Shown in pieces: positions 11,801 through 23,800 of a stretch of 64,000 bases of DNA. The position numbers and the translations under genes are program-made. Position 1 is the first letter of the stretch. Every line of letters begins with the position of its first letter. Source of the stretch: Thereva unica (Eukaryota > Arthropoda > Insecta > Diptera > Therevidae); the NCBI GenBank assembly GCA_949987705.1, contig OX465283.1:3018207-3082206 (forward strand), in the 5' to 3' direction. Below the pieces are notes generated by a model. It was not told the DNA's origin, did not search any database, and saw only the letters and a program-made list of their open reading frames with translations.

Positions 11801-14800
11801 ATTAGTTCAGTGTCAGGAGTTTGCACAACCACTTGTATTGGTTGCTTTCGATGTCTGGATGCCAGCCAGCTGAACATGTCATACTCGGATCTCTTCATAA
11901 AAGGTTCACACCTTGCAGAGCCATAATAGCTTTCCTTTAGATCCTCCTGATCAGAGGAATAACCACTCGAACTTTGTTCTGGTCTATGATATTTCGGAGT
12001 GTACTTCGTGCAACGTTCTACACCCGGCAACTGCTCAATCAGGTATCGCAAAGCATTTGTTTTCAATCCCAGCATCTGAACCCCACACATATCAGCCAGA
12101 GGACCCTCGGGCAATGGAGCCAAACCATGGGCCTTTCGTGCCACTTGCACAGCTTCAAACACTTTCTCCCAGATTTCTGTTATCGACGTTGATTTGTATG
12201 TAAAGCCATCCTCACTTTGAATCTCATAGAGCAATCGCGGTCCGGAAGGTTTGTGTGATAGAATGTTTGAACTATAATCAGGCTTCATTGGAGATAGACT
12301 CTCCATTTTACAATTTTCAACTACCATCTGCTCGGGCATTGGGTCGACGTTTTCTTTATGCTGCTCCATAAGCTCGTTGTTTTTAGCCTCGATGATTTGC
12401 TGACTGCGAACGTAGGCCTCACTCTGATTGAAGTTCTCGTCAAGCAGTGAGTTCTTCTGGCATTCCTCGTTTTCTAGATTTTCAAGGATCTCGCAGATTT
12501 TCTCCTTAACTTCCGGCGTTGTACTTTCCGACATGTCGTCCTGATCTGCTACTCCGTCCGAATCCGTTTTCATATCGAAGTCATTGTCGTCCGGGTCGCC
12601 ACCCAACAGATCCAGGTTATCCTGGCTGCATTCCTCAAGGGATTTAAGCGGCTTCACCTCCATTTGTGCTGCTTGATGAGGAGAAAGGAATTCATTCACT
12701 TTCTGAGTCAAGTCTTCATCGCGATGTATAATGTGGTCCTCGACCTCATTCTGTGGCATATCGATAATATCGGTCTTGTCTATTAGCTCGAATGTATTGT
12801 TGATGACATCTGATATCTCATCCTTGAAGTCCTTAACTTGTTCAACATCCTTTTCTGCTTGTTTGGATGCACATAGCTTCAGTTCTGGAGGTGTGGGCGG
12901 AGACATTTTCTGCTGGATGGTTTGCATTGGCAAGACGCGATTTGTGGGACGGGATACTGTGTTGGTATTTTGATTGTTCACCTGCTGAATGGGGTTGACA
13001 ATGTTGGTTGGAATGTTGTTGCCATAAGGTGAAATGAAAGGAGCCGATGGCAGCATTATGCTGGAGGACGATGTGGGCAAGTTTATCGGCTGTGGCTGGT
13101 TGGACGTGGCTAATGTGTACTGAACATTATTCTGCTGCTGCTGCGGCTGTTGGTATAAATTACAGTTGCTGGAAGAGATTTCCAGATTTTGTGCAGGATT
13201 ACTTGCGGAAATGCCATTTAATGCGATATCGTCCACTGTTGTCGTTATTACTTGCGACATTAAAGCCCCGTTAATTAAATCGCGCTGGTCGATTGTCTCC
13301 ACAGTCGAATCCGGCTGAACGAGCTGCGTTTGCAAATTTTTCCTAGCCTCGAGCAATTGCTGTTCATTAATAATTTGGCCGCCACCTCCGCGTGAAATAA
13401 TTTGCTGCTGCAGCCTCTGTTGACTGTGCATGGTGGGTCCCTGCGGTTTCGGAGCAATCAACGGCGGTGATTGCACGGGCCCCTTTCCGTTCGGAGATGT
13501 TTTGGCGGACACCGGCTTTGTAACCATCTTGGGCTTAATTGTGACGGAGGACACCTTGTTTAATGGCCGTATCATGTTCATTTTACGCTGGACTGGCTGG
13601 ATCGGCATCAGCGATGGATTTGAATTTGTTAAATTCATTTTCGGCTTCAGTGGATGGTTCTGAACAATCGAGATTGGGGTTGATTTAATAACTTTTGGCA
13701 CGTTATTGTTGCCACCTGTTGCCGCTGTTTGCACGAATATCGGATTCGTCTCGACCGCTGGGGTGATTGTTACTGTTTTTGATAGGATAATAGGATTGGG
13801 GGTTTTTTGTTCTTGAATAATTTGCCCTTGATTGGTGGCTACCGAAACACTGGGCACCACTTTGTTGATGATTTGGGGCTGAATCTTTGTTACAACAATG
13901 GGAGATGATTTCGCTGTTGGTTTTGCCGGTGACATTGCTCTCAAGTGTGGCTGAATGTGATGAGCCTGTAGAGTGGGTTGCGATGTTATTTGCTGCTGGG
14001 TGTGCTGCTGCTGGGGCTGCTGTTGCTGAATGTTGTAAATGGGCTGAATTTGTTGTGCATTTATTTGCTGTGGCTGGACAGCTTGAGTGTGGATTTGTTG
14101 CTGTTGTATCTGCTGCATTGGTTGTTGCAGGACGTTTGTTGAAATTATATTCGTTTGTGTTGTAGGCTGCTGCATGATTGTTCCGTCTACATTATTTAAA
14201 ACGACATATCCAGCGGGGACTTCCATTATTGGCTCGATCTTGCTAGCTTGGAATACCTGTAATAAATGAATAATTTTGTATGTGTGACTACTTTGTATGC
14301 TAGTAAAACGATTTATGTAAGTACGGGAGCAACCCATATGGGAAAGTAGGTCTATCATGTAGATGCCCCGCAAACGGAAAAGGCCACCAAGAAGGTCTTG
14401 AGTTGAAAAAGACCGAGTTCGAGCGGGACTCAGAAACTCTCTAATAAACGTTTCTCTTCCTGTTCTAGATCAGAGCAGGGCATTCACAAAGAACATGTGT
14501 GGAAGTCTCGGGACATTCCGTCTCCTGAGGCAATTCTAGGTTGAGGAGGTAATACAGCACCACTACATGACCAGTCAGATTAGCCACTAAAAAATTTCGC
14601 CCTGTTTAACGTCCCTTAAAACGAAGGGTTTTATTGGTTTTTTGGCCTGCATAACACCTGAAACTGATTCCCACCCAGTAGGCTAGGTCCAGTCCGTTAA
14701 CCCCGCCATGGTCTATCTTTGATCTGTCGGTAAACCAGTGGAGATTTCTTAGACCTCCAGGCAGAAAGAGTTCCTCCCACTCAGAGTGATCCGGAGTGAA

Positions 14801-17800
14801 TCTGAATTCTTTGTGGAACCGCAGCTCACCAACTAGGATACCCGGTAAATTGAAATGTTTGGGATAGGGATAACGATATGCATATCTCCTTTGACTGTAT
14901 ACGTCCATTTCAATAAGATCTGAAGTCCCAAGGCAGTTAGGCAGATTTACATATAGAGATGCCTCCGTAGCAGCTGTAGGACGGATTTGTATAAGTCCAG
15001 TAATGGAGACAAGCCTTTGAAGTCTGCTGCTCTTGAGAATCACCGTAACCTGTTTAGTTTTACCCCACCTGTGGAGTTAGACCTATATCTCACCCAAAAG
15101 CCTTTTAGAGGCGAGGTAGGGGCTTTACTGACGGCGTAATCCAGTTCAGTTTCTTATACAGCATTACTTCCAGATATTTGACTGAGTTATCAACTGGCAT
15201 ATCCTGAGGATCTAGGACAAATTTGTAACGTTAAAACGGGAGGAAGAGACCACGTCTACTTTATTTGGACTGATTGAGATCTTTAAATTTCTCGGAGTGC
15301 TGTTTTCATGACCTCTGTAATGATCAAGGCAAACTTCCCCGGGACAGTGATGGCTAGATCATCGAAACCAAATACGTGTAGTTTGGTCGAAAGTTAATCC
15401 ACAACCTATGACCAGAGTAACGGCGACAGAACTTCACCTTCACAATAAAGAAAGGGGGTAACATTTATCCACTAAATTGTGTGACGAACCAGATTTTCGG
15501 AGCCATTGCTGTAGGTATAGAGCCATAAGCCAATGTTAACGAAAGCAACCTCGATAGCCACGAACGAGCCTAAGTTAGTTTGTTTAGCGAGGAGAGCTTT
15601 CTCAATTTTGCTGATCTTTGTTGGTTTACCCTTTGAGTGAGCCAACTCAGAGTTATGTAGAGGATAGGAGAGCTCCAGATTGCACCTGATGTGAAGGCCC
15701 AGCAGCCTTTTCCTCGTTTTTAAAAGAAAAGGGGTTAAGATTATAGGTTTATACGATTTAGGCAGCTCCCTGTTGCCGTGTTTATTTGTAAGGTTGAAAA
15801 GAGGTTGTCTATTTAAGCTGGTCCAGGTCGAAGTAGTTCAGGGAAAGGTCCTATGACTATACCCAGTATCCAGGCGATAAACGGTCTGAAGGATTGACCC
15901 TCGAGGATGGTTAGAGATCTTCGAGCCATCCTCTTTTTTGGGAAAGCCCACTCCGTTGAAGGAGTGTTTGCGGAGGCGCTTTTGGAGTGTAGTCACCGCG
16001 GGTAGAGGCTGCACGCTCTCCCAATTCTTGCTCGTAGCAATCCTTTTGTACCGTTTCAACTCCATGCTGTAGATCTTAGAGTGTATTTTTCCCATTGCAC
16101 AGCATGTTTTGCTCTATTAAACACTCTCTTAACTCTTAGCCAGTTTGTCGTTCTACCATGGGACTGGCGACGTCTGGGAGGAAGAGTCAGTTTGGTAGGA
16201 GGAAATCAGCACCTCAGTGAGCAGTCTGGCAGCCATCTTTAGTTCACACATTAAGCGGATCGAGACGGCAAGCAGGGCAGATTTCAACGCTACAAGCCCC
16301 TAAAACTTAGACCAATTGGTTGTCTTAGGAGCCAAGGAAGAGGTGCGGATATGTTGGAGACCACAATGTCGAACCTGATGTGCACATGGCCCGACAATGA
16401 GGCCTCAGCCAGAACACGTCATTTTACGATCCTGTCGGATAGTAGCCTGCTAGTGACGGTGAGGTTCAACAACTCCTCTGCACTATCAGTGACAAAGGTG
16501 GGTTTGCATCCCCTATTTGCAAGATCTATATTATTCATAACACGAAATTCTAGAAGACACTCACATCTCCCGTTTTATCTGCACTCCTCTAAAATAGTGT
16601 GGTGAGCATTTGGACCACAACCGATAACGAATTGTGGGACTTATTTTCATAAAATTCAAACTAAAAAAAAATAAAATAATATCACTTACCTGAGTGGTTG
16701 TTGCAGAGAAACTTGCATTCTGGCTTAGCACACCCTGCATTGCCGTTGAGACAAATTGCTGTGACGACATTACGGTGTTCTGTACGATAGTCTCCAAACC
16801 ATAATACACTGGTTGACTAGTCAGCAGCATCGTTGGATTTGTAACCATTTCCAGAGTAGGAGTATGTCCTAAAACCATTTGCTCGGCAGACATAACACCA
16901 CACTGAATTCCACCAGTTTGAGGCTGAATCAAAGTTCCGATAACTTGCGGCTGTGTTTGTTGCGTCAGCTGCAATGGCGCCGTGGACAACATTTGCAAGC
17001 CTGACGATGTATTCGTCAACACTAGATTTCCACTCGAGTCTGTTTGAAGGAAAGCTCCTTGCACCAATGGACTTGATAAGAACGGATTTTGCGGCTGCTT
17101 AAATTCGTTAGAGTTCGGCATGGTTATGTACTGCATAGAATTATGGCCATCCGTGACGTATTGAACCAAGTTGTTCCCGGTGTTCCCCACTTGCTGGACA
17201 ATAATTGGTTGCGAGTTGTTATTCTGCTGCAACACAATTCCTTGCTGATCCCCTTGACTCCTTACAATCGGAATGCCAGAGTTCAATATTTGGATTGATT
17301 GTTGCTGTTGCTGCTGTTGTTCATTCATAGCGTCATTCTTCTTCTTCGATTGAATCGGTTTCGTCGCATTTGTCGGTTTATTGCGACCTTTGTTTGGTGA
17401 TTGTTGAATCTTGATCTGTCGATTTTTTGGAATCTTCGTCGGAGCCTGCAGTATTTGCGGCTTTTGATAAGTATTTCGGTTTGCACTGATTATTTGATTG
17501 GGGCCAATAGTAAGAACCTGCTGATTTCCATCAGCTGTTGACATTGTCAAAATCTGCGGCTGTTGCTGTATGCCGCTTGTCGATATCGAAATAGTTTGAG
17601 AACTAGATGACACTGCTGGTGATGTTGTGAATTGATTAATGTTATTCACCGTTTGATTGATATTTTGAACAGTTGGAAAAAATTGCTGCTGCATTCCATT
17701 CGTTGGTGCGATTGTTTGATGTGTGGTCTGTTGTTGTGTGTTGTTCTGGGTTGTTGTTAAAAATATATTCGAAATTCCTTGATTCAGTTGTGATATTGGA

Positions 17801-20800
17801 ATACCGTTCTGTATTTGAACGTTTTGTATTGTTGGAATGTTGGTGGCATGCCCGAAATTTTGTATATTCCCATTTGTCCCGGTCATTGTTATTGGCATAC
17901 CTTGATTAAAATTCTGCATGATTATTGGTTGTTGTTGTGTTAGTGGACTTTGCATACCGGGTGATCTTGATGCAGTTTCAGATTCACTCTCACTAGCTGA
18001 TAATGGTTCACATGTTGCTAAATGCCTCTGATATGAATCGTGTGTTCTATATGTACAGTTACATCGATCGCACTTAACTGGAGATTCGGATGAGTTTGGA
18101 TCGTAGACATTGGTTTGTACTTTTTGAAATTCACCAAAATCACTTTCGTTTGTTAAATCATCCATTCCGTCTAGCTGGGATATTTTTAACTTATCAGGTA
18201 AATCGATTTTATTGTTTTCCGGAGTATATTCCAACTGTTGGGTATATTTCTTGGCTGCACTCCATGTAAAAGTTTTCGTTTTACAATCTTCATTCTGTGA
18301 TGCTCTCCGTCTCTCTAACCCCGTGGAAAAATCTTCCTTCCGTCGTCCCATTGATAAGAGAATACCTTCTGGCAATCGAATGTCCTGTAATCCTTTAGAT
18401 ATCTTCCGTCGTTTTGAGTTGTTATCAAGCTTACAGCTCCATGTCAGACTCGACGATCTCTGCTGGCGACTTCCTCCAATACCACGGGAGAATACTTCCG
18501 ATTTGCTGCGTTTAATTTCACGACCAGCACCAATCGGTCTTACTGCTGACAGTAATGCGTCTTCGACATGACTAATTCCTGTGTTAATTGGCCATCCATT
18601 ACTTAAATCGAATTCTTTATGTGTTGTGTCCTTCTCCTCCTCCTCGGATATTACACCGTCTTTTGTGTATTCATTAGCGTCTGATTTAGGATCAATTGCA
18701 ATCATATCCTCGTAGATCATTAATTTTGGAAAAATATCGAGCATTGAAATGCCGTCAAATATTTCATGTGGTAAATCCTCGAATATCGCATCTTTAATTT
18801 CTGGTGGAAGTAAATCTGCGTTATTTTGCGGTTCCTCCTCTGTAGCCTCTTCAGAATTTAGGTTTTGTCCAACAGCCTCTAGTAATTGTTTCATCGATCT
18901 CTCTTGACGAAAAAATGCGTCATTTTCATCACCTAGCATCAGGCTATTGTGCCATCTTGCTATTTGTGCCAGTCCAAATTGAACCATATTTATATTATTG
19001 GAATGGTCTACAGTAAAATTTCGCCCAGCATCATTTGACAGTGATAGAATGTTATTTTGAACCGAGGTTTTCACAGTGTATTCGACAACCTTCCACGGTT
19101 CCTTTATCGACCAATAAAGTCTTGTACAAAGAAAATCAATTGGAATTAGCGCCTCATTTGTATCCGATAACTTAGTAAGAATCTTTCCTAGTCTCTTGAC
19201 TTCTAGCGAACCAATTAAAAACTGCACTTTAGACGGCTCAACTAGTCTCTTCTTTTTTCTATCCAGCTCGACATAAACCGGTCTCAACACTTCGAAATTC
19301 TTCTCAATTGCAATCTTTCGCTTTTCAATTTCGCCCAAATGTTCTGGACAATAAACAGTCTTATCGGTCATAAATGCACAATCAGTCCTCCTAGCGCATG
19401 GAAAATGATACTGAACGCCGCAACTCTTAACATTGCATCCAACTGTTGCACCGCGATTGCTGCACGCTGCACATCTTGTCATACGACCACGTGCAATGGC
19501 GCTATGCACATTCTGTAACGAACCATCGATTTCTTCAAACACCTCAGCTGACCACATTGCACAGTTTATATGCACCCAAGCATTATGACCACAATACAAT
19601 AATCTTGATTCCTGATCAGATTGACCTTCGCCAATTCTTTTACAGAACATGCATTGTCTTGTGTCTTCCTTAATATTTTGCGAATACAAACAATCTTCAA
19701 TATCTTCTGGCAAATCAATAACTGGAACTTGCTGATCACATTCCATGCCATCTGCACTCTGGGAGAATGTACAGGCATCGAACATATCCTCTTCAAGGGC
19801 GTCAGTGCAGGCTTTCGTTTCATTTTGAAACCAAGGAAATGCTTCGCTTAAAATCTCTTTGTATGTAATCATTAGTTCATCACAGTTGGCGGATGTTATC
19901 ACATTGTTCATGTCGTAATTGAATTCGGCTAGCGATATATAATCTCCGGAGTTGACTCGTCTCTTAATATCTACTAGACTTGGTACTGATAGTGATGTTA
20001 GTTGCTTCTGATTGGCACCACAGTAACATTTTGTTGTTGGTGGTGTATCTTTAAATTCATAAACGTCTTCCATTATTGTATCTTCACTGTTTTGAGATTC
20101 TTCGTCAATTGTTTTACTGTCGTAATCTGGAATTTATAGAAAAATATCGTTTAGAATGAGTCAAGTAAAGAATTGTGCCGAACTTCTTTAGAAAGGAGAA
20201 CGACAAAAGCAGATATTAGTCTATGCATAACTAGAGAAACTCAAGTTTACACAGTGTAAAAAGTACCGTAATTTATCATTTCGCAAGACGCGTTGCAAAG
20301 ATACAATCTTCTTGGTAAGGTACTAACGATATATCGAGTTACCACGCGGAGTTTGAGCCCCAACTGAAGGGTTAACATATCTTTTAAGTCCATTCATAAC
20401 CTTATGGTGCGCTATGCGTTTCGCCGCACTACTAGTTCCGAATGAGCTACATTTTTCCATAAGAACATAGCACTAACCATCGGTGGAACGATCAAGACCC
20501 ATATCATGTCCGCTTATGAGCCAACCGAGACCAGCCCGGACGGGGACTAGGACGAATTTTACCATCAGCTTCAGATACGATACCTCGAACCGAATTAATC
20601 ATACTGGCCGGGGATTTTAATGCACATTCAGGTTCAGATCGAACCGACTGTGATGGAGCGATGGGCAAATTCGGACAGGGAGTAATAACGGTTTAACGGT
20701 TTCAGGGTCAAACAATTTGATCGTTGGCAACAGCATCTTCCGCCATCCACTCAAATACCAACTCACCTGGTGAAATCTATCCAGCAACGACTCGGCGATG

Positions 20801-23800
20801 TTAGACTACGTTTTGATCGATGCAAGAGTCCGATCGACGTTCAAAGTGTGATGCCTGGGCCCGATTTGCGGATCGGATCATTATCTTGTTCGAGTGAACC
20901 TACAGATGCGATTAAAAAGAGCGAAGAAAACGGCGCCACCACCAGCCAAGAAGAATTGGGCGTGTTTACGGGACCCACCATCGGACGAGAGTTTCGAATG
21001 GCATTATCCTACAAATTCGCCGCGCTCGCAATACCGGAAAATCGATGAAGAAGAAAGGCAATTGTCGGAGTCCATTTTGAAGATGTTCCCCCATCCGTAA
21101 ACAGATACAGCCATGGATCTCGAACAGCTGTCTGGACCTCGTCGATCAGCGGAAATGAATGAAACACGTCGCTTTCGAGCAATACCGACGATTGAACAAA
21201 GAAGTTCGACAGAAAATGAAATCGGAACGGGAAGCATACTAGAATAACGTTGCGGCCAACATGGAGGAAGCGACGTCGAGGCACGAATACCTGACGTTGT
21301 ACCAGACAATTCGGCGGGTAGACCAATAGCAACAAACGACAACATCAAAAAATCGGATGGAACGTTCGTGACCTCTCCGCATGGGCGGCTACAACGGTGG
21401 AAAGAATTATTCTACCAGCTGTACCATCACCATCTGCCACAAGGCCCAGCACCCGAATCGCCAATTATCGAACTGCCGACGTATCAGTTTCTCCATACCG
21501 AACCGACAATTATCGAGATGGAGACGGCAATAAAATTGCTGAAAAATAAAACACCGCCAAGATCATCAAAGCCGGAAGTAATGTCGTATTACAACAACTC
21601 TACGTCATCATAACACAGATATGGCATTCAGATCGTGTCCCATTGGCGTGGAAGAAAGCTATCGTTGTGCCAATTTTGCAGAAAGGCGACAGTCGGGAAT
21701 GCAAGAATTGTCGCGGTATTAGCCTCCTTTCGATCATCAGCAAAATATTTACGAAAATCAAACAATCGAGAGCAGACGAGCCGGAAAGAACAAGTAGGAT
21801 TTAGATTTAGACCACATCGAGGATGCATTGATCAAATTGTTTTCCGTCAGCTAATGGAAGAAACAATCAAATCCGATTTCAAAGCCACTTTCAATTGCAT
21901 CGATGGGAACAGCGTGCCTTAGAACCCGAGCACGTGCCATTGAAAACCATCCAACTTCTCCAAGCGTCGTAAGATGGCTCATCCAGCAGCGTTCCAAGTT
22001 CGAAGCGGCTTATCCGAGGAGCTCCCGGGGACGTCCCGCACGAACCGGATCAAAGAAGTAGAAGGCATTAGCACGTTGTTTTGTTCGACCAGTTCCCAGG
22101 AAGACCATTCAGACCTTGCCTTCAAGAAGATGAGTGTGTCCTTCATTTGCTCTGCCAGCCAAGTCGAAGTGATAATCTCGCAAATTGCAGGCCGGAACTC
22201 TGGTCGTACGAGGAACTTGCATTTGCCAAGATATCTCGGGCATTGAGCTGTTTGTTTGGCGATTTGGAAAATATGTTTTTAGTAGAGATGAGACAGTAGT
22301 TCGTTTTGGATATGTTGAATTCGACGCGATTCTTCCGGCCCCCGAATTAAAATTAAAAATTCCCACTTCAAGAGAAGAGTTTGGAGTCAAATTTACTGAA
22401 AGAAAGGAATGCGACAAAATAAATTTTAATGAATAAACTTTTGGTACTTCTTACACATTAGATAAATCTGTAAATCTAGACTAGTAGATAGGCAGTACGA
22501 TAAAATCTTTTAAACAACAAAAACAAAATTCCACTAACCTTCATTCTTCTTGAACTGCAAACATCTAGCGGTTAGAAATGATTGCGGCTGACAAATGCAA
22601 TTTGAAGCCTTCTTCCTTGGACTTAGTCTAAGCAATGCACACGCCGGTCTACTCTTACTCAATAGCTTAACAACACTCAGTAAGCCAGCTTTGAACTCAG
22701 CAGCGACAGCATCTCTCCACAAATTCGATTGATTGTTAGTCCGTGAGCATTTCTTGCAGATAAATTCAATATTCTCCGGCAGAGTACTGAGCATGTTATA
22801 CTGCTCATCCGATAAGCCTTCGCATTTTGCATGTACCCATCTCTGGCAATCGCCGCACTCCATCATTTTCAGATCGAAATCGTTGTCCTCATAGCACTTC
22901 TGACACAATGGACAAAAATTCCCCTTCTTTCGCAGCTTGAAGCACTGCGAGCACATTGGTAGGTTGCCAACAAATTTTGACACTTTCGTGGTTCCACAGC
23001 TTTTGCACTTGAGGCAATTAGCGCAAATTAATGGCCTATCAGCACCTAGTAGTCGCTTGCTGGTTCCCAGACAAGTTGTGTGATAATTTTTCTGACATTT
23101 TTGACATTTTACTTTTGATCCAGATGACATGCTGCAGGTATAGCAGACAGTGCATCTGGGGCAAAGCCAGTTGAGTCTGTTTGTGATGATGTTCATGTTT
23201 TCGAGTGGATTTACGGATGTATCTAGCAAGCTTATCATTGTATCATCCAGGGAGGAATGCTTAAGATTGTACTCGTCTTCTACACAATACTGATGATATG
23301 GCTCACAGCAGCATGCACAGAAGATCAGGGGGTCCAGCCCTGTACTGCCGCATAGGAAGCACAACGCACGCATTGGTATCGATTCTGTAAAGATTAGACC
23401 AAATCCAGTTTGACTAACTTCTGCAGGATCGTAGTTTTCCCAAAAATCAATGGAGACCTTGATGGGTGCACTTTTCGGAGTTGACGGCGTTTGCGGAATA
23501 AACTTCTTCGAGAACGAATTCAGATTTCTTTGATTAGCGTTGAGCGAATTGTTATTAACCAGAGCTGGTCTAGAAATTTTCCTCGTCGAAGGCTTCGACA
23601 GATCCTCCAGTTTTTTATTCTCCTTGTCAGCAGTTGCCATTGCATTGATAGCGATGTTGCCACTACTGCTGCTGATATCACTGTAGCTGTTGCTGCTTGT
23701 CGATTCTGACACCGATGAGAACGGTTTGTCGCAGGTATTAGTGTTTTCATCGTCTAATCTTGTGTCTTCGATCGGCGTTGCAGGTGGACTCAAGCCGAGA

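Noticed and set aside
16561..16689. C-terminal extension of the large trx frame past 16690
   Set aside because: A strong CAG|GTAAGT donor sits at 16690. The downstream residues are hydrophobic/low-complexity intron translation.
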